Program-made: the position numbers and the translations under genes
Part shown: positions 8,344 to 16,199 of the stretch, piece by piece
Position numbering within the stretch: the stretch's first letter is position 1
How the letters are laid out: each line of letters begins with the position of its first letter
Source of the DNA: Lichenicola cladoniae
GTDB lineage: Bacteria > Pseudomonadota > Alphaproteobacteria > Acetobacterales > Acetobacteraceae
Length of the DNA stretch: 64,000 nucleotides
Direction of reading: 5' to 3'
Assembly (NCBI RefSeq): GCF_013201075.1
Contig: NZ_CP053710.1
Span: 1 to 64,000, forward strand
The notes under the pieces: generated by a model
What the model was told of the DNA's origin: nothing
The model's input: only the letters and a program-made list of their open reading frames with translations
Databases searched by the model: none

Positions 8344-8680
8344 ATGACGTTTCTAGACGGCACCAACATTGACGCTTATCCGAAGGTCGCACGTGGGCTT
8401 TGAGAGGGGATACGCCGGCACAACGGGCAAGCACGAGGCGCTGGGCCGTTCTTGGAGCGGCTTTGGAACCAACGCTAGCGTCATCACCGACGCCATTGGC
8501 CGGATTATGCCTTCGTGCTGGCGCCTGGCCCGGTCCATGAGATGCCTCATGCATCACGCTGCTTGACAAGCTGCCTAGCATGCCGAAGTGGATGGTCGCT
8601 GACCCCGCCTACAGCGGCAACGTTGTTAGCGAGCTCATCTGTAGACCGGACGCACGCTTACTCAATCGTGCTTCTCCTAG
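8344..8680 (+). pseudogene. decayed IS5-family (IS427-type) transposase relic
   Basis: Broken in several frames, but its pieces follow the order of IS5-family transposases: MTFLDGTNIDAYPKVARG, then after a frameshift/stop a glycine-rich stretch (GKHEALGRSWSGFGTNASVI), then LAPGPVHEMPHA and a VADPAYS-like DDE segment. No complete frame and no clear inverted repeats remain. An old insertion between parB and the replication origin. Confidence 0.5.
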
Positions 8681-8892
8681 CGGTCGAGGCGGAACAGCCC
8701 GTTTGTTGTTCGGCCAGTTGCTCTTTCGACTCAACGGAGGGTAGAGCCGTCGATAGTCGAACCTCAGCCGCTAAGACCTACCGCCGAAGCCGGCCCGTGT
8801 CGTGTAACGTAGTCTGGCTTACAGGAGTACCTTCAGCTCCCTACCGAAGGGCCGGAACTGCTAGTCCATGAACTGCGAATCGCGACTCGACT

Positions 8893-9098
8893 GTGGACTC
8901 CTGTAGCCAATCCAAAGGAACAGCGCACAGCGGTAGCGAGGACTCTTGAAGCCAAAGATGTGGACTCTTGTAGCTCTCCAAAATCGTACTTTCAATCTAA
9001 TCAACGTCTTAGACTGACCTATCCCGTGGGTTCTTGAAGCCTATACTAATAGAGTCTTCAAATAACTTCACTAGTAGCTGGTGGCTACAGGAGTCCAC
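8893..9098. other. iteron cluster / probable origin of replication upstream of repA
   Basis: A 16-mer related to GGCTACAGGAGTCCAC recurs: inverted copies at 8893-8908 (GTGGACTCCTGTAGCC), 8960-8975 (one T for C and a changed last base) and 9026-9041 (more diverged), a partial copy near 8941-8953, and a direct copy at 9083-9098 shortly before repA. Spacing of the three inverted copies is 67 and 66 bp. Clustering next to a RepA-type initiator is typical of iteron-controlled plasmid origins. Confidence 0.8.
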
Positions 9099-9135
9099 GG
9101 TGACAAACGGCAGCAGGCTGGCTTAGGAATGGTTC

Positions 9136-10104
9136 ATGGGTGACATCCACAAGCTGCTTGAAGTGCATGGGAAACAAGGCGCACTGGCCTTCGCTGGGAC
9201 TGACTTTGACCGGAAAGAATTGGAAGCGGCCTTCGACTACATGAGCGATGAGCATGGAGGCACTGGCTTTCTCTTCTCTGGCTGGTGTCAAGCTGCCTTA
9301 CCCCATAAAAAGCAAGCTGATGATGCGGTGTGGTTGATCGAGACCGACTACACCAAACTCATGATTGAGCCCGGGTCTCTCCATACCGACAAAGGTGTTG
9401 TAAAAGTTGGCGTGCCATATGGATCGCGAGCACGGCTAATTCTGCTTTTCCTACAGACCGAGGCAATCAAGACTAATAGTCGGGAAATTGAGCTTGGACG
9501 TAGCCTTCGCACTTGGTTGGGTAAGCTAGGTGTCTCGATTGGTGGTAAAAGCATGAAGGAGGTCAGAGAACAGGCAATGAGACTTTCCCGTTGCCGCATG
9601 ACCTTTCAAATCGCTAAGGGCAAACATACCGGTATTGTCAACCAAAACATCGTCGATACCGCCATGTTCAGCCACGATGAAAACGGTGCGCTCTTAGAAA
9701 CAGTAAAGCTTTCGGAGGGCTTTTTTGAGCAGCTTAAAAAGCACCCCGTTCCGCTCCAAGAGTCCGCCATCCGCGCTATATCGAACCATTCCCAGGCACT
9801 TGATATATATTGTTGGCTCGCCTATCGCCTTCATGCCCTGCCTTCCGACTGCTTGATTACATGGCCATCCTTGTATGCCCAGTTTGGCTCAGGATACAGC
9901 AGCCTGAAGAACTTCAGGACACGCTTCTACGACAGCCTTAAGATTGCGTTAGCTGTCTATCCCGATGCACACGTTGAAGTGGGCAAGATCGGTCTGACGT
10001 TAAAAGTCTCCAATCCACCGGTCCCACGAATAGCGGCTACAGGAGTCCACGTTTTTAAGACTTTGGCTACAGGAGTCCACACGCGGTTACCCCCCAACTC
10101 CTAA
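9136..10104 (+). CDS. repA: plasmid replication initiator RepA (RepA_C family)
   Basis: A 322-residue protein matching plasmid-encoded RepA proteins of alphaproteobacteria: an N-terminal conserved block (GTGFLFSGWCQAALPHKK) and a C-terminal winged-helix-like region (WPSLYAQFGSGYSSLKNF...FYDSLKIAL). Such initiators bind iterons to open the origin. The iterons lie directly upstream, and two more are embedded in the last 70 bases of the gene, where they encode the repeated peptide ATGVH. Start chosen at 9136 (ATGGGTGACATC); the RBS is weak (ggaatggttc). Confidence 0.88.
   Translation: MGDIHKLLEVHGKQGALAFAGTDFDRKELEAAFDYMSDEHGGTGFLFSGWCQAALPHKKQADDAVWLIETDYTKLMIEPGSLHTDKGVVKVGVPYGSRARLILLFLQTEAIKTNSREIELGRSLRTWLGKLGVSIGGKSMKEVREQAMRLSRCRMTFQIAKGKHTGIVNQNIVDTAMFSHDENGALLETVKLSEGFFEQLKKHPVPLQESAIRAISNHSQALDIYCWLAYRLHALPSDCLITWPSLYAQFGSGYSSLKNFRTRFYDSLKIALAVYPDAHVEVGKIGLTLKVSNPPVPRIAATGVHVFKTLATGVHTRLPPNS
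10035..10080. repeat. two perfect iterons within the 3' end of repA
   Basis: GGCTACAGGAGTCCAC at 10035-10050 and 10065-10080, both identical to the direct copy at 9083-9098, spaced 30 bp. They encode two ATGVH peptides near the RepA C-terminus. Confidence 0.85.
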
Positions 10105-10691
10105 GCCCCGTTAGCACTCAATCCAATCGCTTACGGCGGCCAGGCAGAAGATGCTCGTGAAGGTATTTGCGGTCTTTTCATATCAAGTGGCGCCCGAGCG
10201 CGGTCCTTTGAGCCTGACCGTTGGCTTCCTTGATCATACAGGTCTTGGCGCCGGAGCCGCCTCCAGAACGGCCCACCGCCTCACACTGTGCGGACGTGTC
10301 GTCTTGGAAAGTGCTGCTGCCGCCTACAGCACGGATGTTGATCCCCTCGGGAAACGTCACCCGCAGCTCCTTTAAGCCGGTGTCGTCCACTGCTTCCAAA
10401 CTCCCTTCTGTAGCAGTGGATGCACGTTTGGACGGCCTTCACTAGGATCACAGCACGTCCGGCACCGGATGAAATGCTGATGACGCTACAAGTCAACTCA
10501 TAGCGTCCGCTGGAGACCTTGCGGCGCCGTTTTCGCTCGGAGGTGGCACGCCTCAGTGAGTGGATAGAGCATTGCCCATTGTTCACCCGCCAACATCCAG
10601 GCTGACCTTGGGAGACCAGCAGAACGCAAACAAACGCTAGACAGATCTACGTGCTAACAGACCTAATCTCCGGCGAGGCCGGCCTGTCCTA
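10105..10691. other. 587-bp stretch downstream of repA without a gene
   Basis: Frames here are short and do not resemble known proteins. It lies between the origin region and an IS3 element. Nothing beyond low-level similarity to coding sequence was seen. Confidence 0.4.
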
Positions 10692-10707
10692 AGCTACAAG
10701 AGTCCAC
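10692..10707. repeat. downstream iteron-like copy
   Basis: AGCTACAAGAGTCCAC differs from the iteron consensus at two positions. It shows that origin-type sequence continues up to the left boundary of the IS3 element. Confidence 0.7.
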
Positions 10708-10781
10708 ACCCTGATCGCTATCTTTGACCCTCCCCTGATTTGGTGGACACCTCGAATAAGCTCCTGAAGGGGCGAGGTGTG

Positions 10782-11099
10782 ATGATGACAAACAAGACGC
10801 GCCGATCGTTCACGGACAGCTTCAAACGGGGAGGCGGTGTCGTTGCTGGCGTCGAGTGGGCGGCCGCTGATCCAGGTCGCGCCGGGCTGGGCATCCAGCC
10901 ATCGATGCTGCGGAGCTGGCGGGGTCCAGCGGATGGTGTGGCGAGGCCATCGAGCGGATCCACTTTGCCAGCTTCGAAGATGGTGCCATCTGCCGATCAG
11001 CTGGAGATCCGTCGCCTTCAGCGTGAGCTCGAGCATGCTCAGATGGAGCGCGACGTTTTAAGAAAAGCCATCGGCATCTTCTCGGGCCCAGCGAGATGA
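10782..11099 (+). pseudogene. IS3-family orfA with two compensating frameshifts
   Basis: The N-terminus (MMTNKTRRSFTDSFKR) and C-terminus (LGIQPSMLRSWRG and QLEIRRLQRELEHAQMERDVLRKAIGIFSGPAR) match IS3 OrfA helix-turn-helix/leucine-zipper proteins. In between, the expected residues SLLASSGRPLIQVA are found in another frame (about 10837-10885), so an indel pair scrambles about 18 residues of the DNA-binding region. Probably non-functional. Confidence 0.7.
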
Positions 11100-11763
11100 G
11101 GTTCTGCTTCATCGAAGACAACCGGCGGGTCTACCCGGTCCGGCTCATCTGTGCGGTGCTTGAGGTCAGTGCCAGCGGCTACTATGCGTGGCGCGGACGG
11201 CCAGAAAGTGCACGTGTTGTTGCCGATCGCGACCTGACCGGGCGAATTCGTCACGTCCATGCCGACAACCGCGCCGTCTATGGCAGTCCGCACGTGCACG
11301 CGGCACTTTGTGCTCAGGGACAGCGGGTTGGCGTGAACCGTGTCGCCTGCTTGATGCGCCATCACGGCATCCAGGGCCGGTATTAGCGGCGGGGACCGCG
11401 CACGACCGACAGCCAGCACGCCCTGCCGCTAGCCCCAAACCTGCTCGACCGACAGTTCGAGGCACCTGCTCCCAACCGGACGTGGCTGGCCGATATCACC
11501 TCCGTTGCGACGTCCGAAGGATGGCTCTACCTGGCCGTCGTGCTCGACCTGTTCTCAAGGCGCGTGGTCGGCTGGTCGATGAGCGACACGATGCCGCAGG
11601 AACTGACCCTCGCCGCCCTGCAGATGGCGATCACCAACCGGCGTCCAGCACCGGGCCTGCTGCATCATTCCGATCGTGGATCCCAATATGCGTCTCATGC
11701 CTATCGCCAGTTGCTCGCCGACACCGGCATGCTCTGCTCCATGAGCAAAGGAAACTGCTGGGA
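11096..11763 (+). pseudogene. IS3-family orfB transposase, 5' part (nonsense, split)
   Basis: Starts at ATG 11096 overlapping the orfA stop (ATGA) and reads MRFCFIEDNRRVYPVRLICAVLEV. A TAG at 11384-11386 interrupts the frame after IQGRY. The same frame then continues with DDE catalytic-domain segments NRTWLADITSVATSEGWLYL (first Asp), [13 protein letters not shown] (second Asp) and MSKGNCWD, where the IS110 element intervenes. Confidence 0.8.
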
Positions 11764-11764
11764 T

Positions 11765-11968
11765 TGTGAGTATACGGTTGCGGCCTGGAAGGCCTGACCC
11801 TTGTCTGGGATTGACCTCGTGTCATTGCGTTGACGTGTCGGCCTTCCAGGCTGCACCTGCCGGTCGAATGGTTTGTGACTTCATAGGAGCTTGAGGGCCG
11901 CCCTCCCATCACAGTCCTGTCCGCCCGCTCGATCGTCAGGCCCTTGCACCGGCCTGGAGCCTCACGTT
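11765..11968 (+). ncRNA. candidate bridge RNA region of the IS110 element
   Basis: IS110-group recombinases are known to be guided by a structured RNA from the non-coding end of the element. Here the 204-nt leader contains a perfect 12-bp inverted repeat, GCCTGGAAGGCC (11783-11794) with GGCCTTCCAGGC (11840-11851), enclosing 45 nt. This could form a stem with an internal guide loop. Boundaries and guide sequences were not resolved. Confidence 0.55.
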
Positions 11969-13042
11969 ATGAACGAAATCTCAACCAGCACCGACATCAT
12001 TATCGGTGTCGACACCCACAAGCTCACCCATGCCGCCGTGGCGATCAGCGCACTCGGAGCCCGCCTCGGAACCACAACCATTCCAGCCAATTGCAGTGGC
12101 TATCAGGCTCTGCAGGCCTGGGCGCAATCCTTGGGATCAATCCGCGCTTTTGGCATCGAAGGCACCGGGTCCTACGGTGCCGGCCTCTCCCGCTTCCTGT
12201 GCGAGCACGGCTACCCCGTGTTCGAGGTCAACCGCCCCAATCGTCAGCTGCGGCACCAAAAGGGTAAGGACGATGCCCTCGACGCCGAAAGCGCCGCCCG
12301 AAGTGTTCTTGCCGGTCAGGCCATGGCATTACCGAAGTCCGGCACGAACAGGGTCGAGATGATCCACCACCTTAAGGTGGCCCGCGACACTGCGGTCAAA
12401 GGCCGGAGCCAGGCTATGCAGACGCTGAAAGCGATCATCGTCAGTGCACCCTCGGCCCTGCGCGAGCAACTCGACCGCTTGGCGGGCAAGATGACGCTGG
12501 TCCGACACCTCGCCGCTCTGCGCCCAGGCCCACTCACCTCGACGACAGCCTCGGCCAAGACCAGCTTGCGGGCCATCGCCCGGCGCTGGCTGACCCTCAA
12601 CGAGGAGATCAAAACCCATGACGCTCATCTCGAGCAGCTGACAAGCCAACTCGCCCCTGAGCTGGTCAAGGCGCACGGGATGGGCGCAGGCACCGCCGCC
12701 GAAATGCTCATCCTCGTTGGCGACAACCCCGAGCGCATCCGCTCCGAGGCGGCTATGGCCAAGCTATGCGGCGCCTGCCCGATCCCGGCCTCCAGCGGCA
12801 AGACGAATCGCCACCGCCTCAACCGCGGCGGCAACCGACAGGCTAATGCCGCCCTGTACCGTGTGGTCATCGTGCGCATGCGCGCTCACCAGCCTACCCT
12901 CAATTACGTCAAGCGACGCACTGCCGAGGGAAAGAGCAAGCCCGAGATTATCCGCTGCCTGAAGCGCTTCGTGGCCCGTGAAATCTTCGGCTATCTCTGC
13001 CGTTCACCCGGGCCAACTCAATCAACGCTGTCTGGCTCTTGA
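11969..13042 (+). CDS. IS110-family DEDD transposase/recombinase
   Basis: The likely start is ATG 11969 (MNEISTSTDIIIGVDTHK); the frame upstream is open but lies in the RNA leader. A 357-residue product with an N-terminal RuvC-like DEDD domain: Asp15 (GVDTHK), Glu64 (IEGTGSYG), and Asp101/Asp102/Asp105 (KGKDDALDAESAA). The C-terminal transposase_20 domain has HGMGAGTAAEMLILVGD and CGACPIPASSGKTNRHRLNRGGNRQAN, containing the conserved Ser region. All expected motifs are intact, so the protein may be active. The stop lies 16 bases before the right boundary. Confidence 0.9.
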   Translation: MNEISTSTDIIIGVDTHKLTHAAVAISALGARLGTTTIPANCSGYQALQAWAQSLGSIRAFGIEGTGSYGAGLSRFLCEHGYPVFEVNRPNRQLRHQKGKDDALDAESAARSVLAGQAMALPKSGTNRVEMIHHLKVARDTAVKGRSQAMQTLKAIIVSAPSALREQLDRLAGKMTLVRHLAALRPGPLTSTTASAKTSLRAIARRWLTLNEEIKTHDAHLEQLTSQLAPELVKAHGMGAGTAAEMLILVGDNPERIRSEAAMAKLCGACPIPASSGKTNRHRLNRGGNRQANAALYRVVIVRMRAHQPTLNYVKRRTAEGKSKPEIIRCLKRFVAREIFGYLCRSPGPTQSTLSGS

Positions 13043-13058
13043 CCGATATAGGAGCATC

Positions 13059-13250
13059 AACGCGCCCATGGAAAGCTTCTTTGGCAGCATGAAAACAGAA
13101 CTGGACGCTCGCCAGCCGTTCGAAACGCGCCTGGCTGCGAAGAACGTTGTGTTTGCTTTTATTGAAGGCTTCTACAACCGAACCCGGCTGCATTCAGCTA
13201 TCGGATACCGTTCACCTGCTGATCTGCAACAAAGCGTCGCGGCTGCGTAA
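13059..13250 (+). pseudogene. IS3-family orfB transposase, 3' part
   Basis: Continues the split orfB: NAPMESFFGSMKTELDAR provides the third catalytic residue (Glu), and FYNRTRLHSAIGYRSPADLQQ is the usual C-terminus. It has no start codon of its own in this role. Confidence 0.85.
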
Positions 13251-13255
13251 GCCAT

Positions 13256-13543
13256 AACCATCTCGGTCAGCGAGCGGAACCCTATGCCTCGTTTGTCCAG
13301 ATCAGCTACGAGGGTCAGCAGATGGGGCAACGATCGGCCGAGCCGGTCGAGCTTGTAGACGGTGAGCATGTCCCCTGAGCCTACATAACCAAGCAGATCG
13401 TCTAGTCCTGGGCGTTCGGCCTTAGCGCCGGAGACTCCGTGATCTTCAAAGATCCTGTCGCACCCCGCGGCGCGGAGCGCATCGAACTGTAGGTGAAGTT
13501 CCTGGCCGGCTGTGCTGACGCGGGCATAACCGATGATAGTCAT
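13256..13543 (-). pseudogene. serine resolvase, C-terminally truncated
   Basis: MTIIGYARVSTAGQELHLQF starts at 13543, with catalytic Ser about residue 10. The product then shows the family motifs DHGVSGAKAERPGL and KLDRLGRSLPHL and stops matching after GIGFRSLTE at about 13263. The C-terminal helix-turn-helix is missing; the frame runs into IS3 orfB reversed. Serine resolvases of Tn3-type elements recombine at res sites. It shares ATGA with the small gene upstream, so the two were an operon. Confidence 0.85.
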
Positions 13544-13797
13544 GTAGATTGATTTCCACTGCAGCTGACAAAGGCTGCGTCTTTTGCAGTTTTCCATCGG
13601 TAGAAGCGGGTCCGGAACCGTGCCTTGCCCGCTACGATTCTCTCGAACAGCTCTGGTGAGCAAGCTAGATATTCTGGGTCAGCCAACCGCCTTCGCCGGG
13701 TCGCCTCAATGTGCAGACGCTCTTGTTCGACCTCGGCTGCGGTGAGTTCAGGTGGATCGAGCAGCATGATTTCTCCGGAAACCCGTCCGTAAATCAT
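13540..13797 (-). CDS. small hypothetical protein coupled to the resolvase
   Basis: An 85-residue, charged, probably helical protein (EVEQERLHIEATRRRRLADPEYL). Its TGA overlaps the resolvase ATG. No family recognised. The position between a res-like region and the resolvase suggests transposon cargo or an accessory protein; function unknown. Confidence 0.5.
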   Translation of the reverse strand: MIYGRVSGEIMLLDPPELTAAEVEQERLHIEATRRRRLADPEYLACSPELFERIVAGKARFRTRFYRWKTAKDAAFVSCSGNQST

Positions 13798-13843
13798 AGC
13801 GTCCGAAAACCCGTCTAGGATGGGGTTATCGGACAGGTTTCCG
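13774..13843. promoter_or_regulatory. res-like repeat cluster upstream of the resolvase operon
   Basis: TCCGGAAACCCGTC (13774-13787), TCCGAAAACCCGTC (13802-13815) and an inverted relative GGACAGGTTTCCG (13831-13843) lie within 70 bp. Resolvase subsites are repeated, partly inverted motifs just upstream of the resolvase gene, so this is a candidate res site; the first copy overlaps the small gene's 5' end. Confidence 0.4.
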
Positions 13844-14029
13844 CTTTGCCGGCATACGACCGTTTTCCGAACTCAGCGAAATGGCCCCTTAGCGCCAGAA
13901 GCGGAAGTAAAAACAGACGTTCATGGTGCCGGAAAGCGGACTTGATCGTCTCGCTGCTCAACGATGGGTTTTCAGGTCTCCCCTAAGCGGGGTCGACCCG
14001 CCTACCGGTTGCTCTCGCCGCCGCGTTGT

Positions 14030-15184
14030 TCAAGGCATCACGCACGGCTGGAGCATGCCGTGCTCGTCAGGCTTTGCAACGCGAATGCGACCAACACGCA
14101 GCGTGCCGTCCGGAGCATACATCAAATTAAAGATGAGGATCTCTTCTTTGCCATCATTATCAAGATCTGCACGAAAAAGTTCGCTGAGCATCAGCCCGAA
14201 GCCCTTCTGCGGCTCAATTGCTACGCGCCACTCATCCTGCTGCACAACATTACACGTGACCTGAGCCATCAGGTCGGCGATGGTCTTGCACTTGTTAAAA
14301 AGTGCACCGTCTTCAACCTCGTCAAATTCGATCCATACTTCCCGGACCCATGCGGATGACCAACGATCAAGGTTGCGTAAAGTGACGCGGGGATAGCGAA
14401 GCACCGACTCCGGCGCAAACTTTGCATGTTCGAGCATTGACAACATGCCACAATTCCGATCGGCCATGCCGTAGCAATTCATGTCGAATTGGGAGCGTGC
14501 CCACAGTCCTCTTTCTTGGGCGGTAATAAATTCTTTGCAGTTAGTGCATATCGTTTCTACACCCGCATCGTTCTGTAGAACGACGGAGTCGATCCCGCCG
14601 CCGCCCAATGCAAACGGCTTGACCATCAGCGTGCGCGCTAGATCAGCACTGATCAACGTGATGTCCTCGCCGCCGACTAGTTCCGGGGAATGACGCAGCC
14701 GAGTCATTCCCTCCTGTTGTCGATGGATATCAAGCACGTCCTCGACATCGAGCGAGTTCCGATCGGCTTTCGCCTTGATCTGGAGATAGGCGGTAAGCAA
14801 TCTCCGATTGTCAATCGAAACAGACAATCGTTCTTGAACGGCGCAGCTGTGCTGTTTGGCGATGTCGAGGAAATGGATCAAGACGCTGTTCGCCCGGACT
14901 TGAGCGCTCTTGCTTCCGTTCTGAAAACGTCTTGTCGGAAGGAGGTTGTCTAAGCCGTTCAGGTCGAAATCATCGCCAATGATCTTCTCGCGCTTCAGGC
15001 GAGCTAAGTCCCCTGTCGAGATGGTGATCGGCACCACGTGATCGATATCGAGGTCGCTGAAGGCGATAAGATCACCGGTGTAAGAACAGCGTTTTTTATG
15101 TACCTCCCAAATCGCTGCGCGCAATTCGGTGGGAAGCTGCTTGCGCTTGATACCGGTGGGAGCCGCTGGGTCGTCCTGGTTCAT
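14030..15184 (-). CDS. HNH endonuclease-domain protein with long unknown C-terminus
   Basis: The start is chosen at ATG 15184 (MNQDDPAAPTGIKRKQL); upstream residues look non-coding. The N-terminal about 100 residues form an HNH nuclease: CSYTGDLIAFSDLDIDHVVPI carries the first His in an IDHVVP motif, followed by GLDNLLPTRRFQNGSKSA, the expected Asn/His-side segment. The remaining about 280 residues are unlike any family I know; a CTNCKEF pair and a Cys-rich MNCYGMADRNCGML could bind metal, and LDNDGKEEILIFNLM looks like a calcium-binding FG-GAP-like strand. A solitary gene among IS elements, consistent with a defence or toxin nuclease (inference). Confidence 0.7.
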   Translation of the reverse strand: MNQDDPAAPTGIKRKQLPTELRAAIWEVHKKRCSYTGDLIAFSDLDIDHVVPITISTGDLARLKREKIIGDDFDLNGLDNLLPTRRFQNGSKSAQVRANSVLIHFLDIAKQHSCAVQERLSVSIDNRRLLTAYLQIKAKADRNSLDVEDVLDIHRQQEGMTRLRHSPELVGGEDITLISADLARTLMVKPFALGGGGIDSVVLQNDAGVETICTNCKEFITAQERGLWARSQFDMNCYGMADRNCGMLSMLEHAKFAPESVLRYPRVTLRNLDRWSSAWVREVWIEFDEVEDGALFNKCKTIADLMAQVTCNVVQQDEWRVAIEPQKGFGLMLSELFRADLDNDGKEEILIFNLMYAPDGTLRVGRIRVAKPDEHGMLQPCVMP

Positions 15185-15501
15185 AGCGGCTAGAATGCAA
15201 CGGCATGGATCGATCCACCAGAGGCACCCCAACAGCTGTGCTTGGCTGACTGGCGGGCCCTCCCATTGTCGTTCGCAATGCTCAACCAGCGGCTGGCTGT
15301 AGCCGCCTTTCTAGATGCTGGCCCAAAAGCAGACCTTCCGCTCTCGGCCAACTCTTACCGTTCGGCGGTGGCCGCTCTGCGCCAGACGCAGTCGTCTAAG
15401 CACACCGGTGCCTTCTCCAGAGCAGACTCCGATTGATAGCTCTCGATAACTCGATCTTTTGGGGAGCAGACCTTGTTTGCGCAGTCGGCCCTATCGACGG
15501 C
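15185..15501. other. 317-bp gap between HNH and TetR genes
   Basis: No gene, repeat or operator recognised; the HNH gene promoter should lie near its left edge. Confidence 0.4.
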
Positions 15502-16086
15502 CTAGACGCTGGCTAGGGCCTCGATCGTCCGCGCGAACAGGCGCGCCCGCTCGAGGCGCTTCTCCTGTCCTTCCAGGCCGGTTTCGATGCACAGGCTAGT
15601 GTAGCCGTGCACGAGCGACCAGGCGACTAGGGTGACATCTTGCACCGCGGGGCCCGGGGCTAGCCCGGTAATGATCGCTGCGAGCTCGACTTGACCCATA
15701 GATGCCGCAGCTTGAGCGTCGTGGTGCTGCGTGATGTCCACGAACTCCTTCCCAAACATCAGCCGGAAGAGAGCTGGTTGCTCTTGCCCGAAGGCTATGT
15801 AGCCTTCCGCGGCCTTGGTCAGGCGCTCAGAAGGGACGGAGGTCGAGGCTGCAGCGGCACGGGTGCTTGCCGCAAGGCTCTCGAACCCAACCCGGACCAG
15901 CTCGGCGAGGAGCGCTGCCTTGTCGGTGAAGTGGTTGTAGGGAGCCTGCCGGGATAGCTCGGCACGCTCGGCCACTTGGCGCAGTGACAAGCCCGCTGCG
16001 CCACTTTCTTCCAGCAGCGCCGCAGCCGCTTCAATCAGGGCCGAGCGGGCGTTTCCATGATGATAGGCGGTCCGTCGAACATTCAT
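15502..16086 (-). CDS. TetR-family repressor (WHG-type C-terminus)
   Basis: Start at ATG 16086 (MNVRRTAYHHGNARSALIEAA); upstream in-frame codons overlap the operator region. A 194-residue product with a typical TetR HTH (SGAAGLSLRQVAERAELSRQAPYNHFTDKAALLAEL, about residues 25-60) and a helical ligand domain containing RLMFGKEF...AWSLVHGYTSLCIE. Such proteins repress a neighbouring promoter until a ligand binds. Divergent from an NTF2-like gene across a 113-bp region with two matching operator-like repeats, so that gene is the probable target. Confidence 0.85.
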   Translation of the reverse strand: MNVRRTAYHHGNARSALIEAAAALLEESGAAGLSLRQVAERAELSRQAPYNHFTDKAALLAELVRVGFESLAASTRAAAASTSVPSERLTKAAEGYIAFGQEQPALFRLMFGKEFVDITQHHDAQAAASMGQVELAAIITGLAPGPAVQDVTLVAWSLVHGYTSLCIETGLEGQEKRLERARLFARTIEALASV

Positions 16087-16106
16087 GTGCGGAGGATGCG
16101 ATTGCA

Positions 16107-16150
16107 TGTTGACGGCGTCAATACGACCGCTAATGTTGTCGATGTCAACA
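16107..16150. promoter_or_regulatory. tandem TetR operator candidates and promoter
   Basis: Two 17-bp near-palindromes, TGTTGACGGCGTCAATA (16107-16123) and TGTTGTCGATGTCAACA (16134-16150), share the form TGTTGWCGRYGTCAAYA at a 27-bp spacing. A -35-like TTGACG (16109-16114) and -10-like TAATGT (16131-16136) at 16-bp spacing fall across them, so bound repressor would cover the rightward promoter. Confidence 0.65.
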
Positions 16151-16199
16151 CCGTATGGCCTTCCTGCCTGGCCATCCTGCAAGCTGAGAGGGTTCGTCC

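Larger units (their letters stand above)
11765..13058 (+). mobile_element. IS110-family insertion sequence
   Basis: About 1.29 kb between the split codons of IS3 orfB (left flank ...ctgctgggat, right flank aacgcgcccatgg). The flanks rejoin to a normal IS3 sequence, GNCWDNAPMESFF, giving the boundaries to within about 2 bases. No terminal inverted repeats, as usual for IS110. A long non-coding left end (about 200 nt) precedes the transposase; the right non-coding end is very short (about 16 nt). Confidence 0.85.
10735..13255 (+). mobile_element. defective IS3-family element split by an IS110-family insertion
   Basis: IS3-type orfA and orfB occur in order, with orfB interrupted near codon GNCWD by an IS110-family element and resuming at NAPMESFFGSMKTEL. 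orfA carries compensating frameshifts and orfB a nonsense codon. The left end lies near 10735-10745 (ttggtggacacc). No right inverted repeat is recognisable: a truncated resolvase begins within a few bases of the orfB stop. Confidence 0.75.

Noticed and set aside
10151-10586. Overlapping frames on both strands after repA
   Set aside because: None has coding bias or known relatives; they contradict one another and lack RBS.
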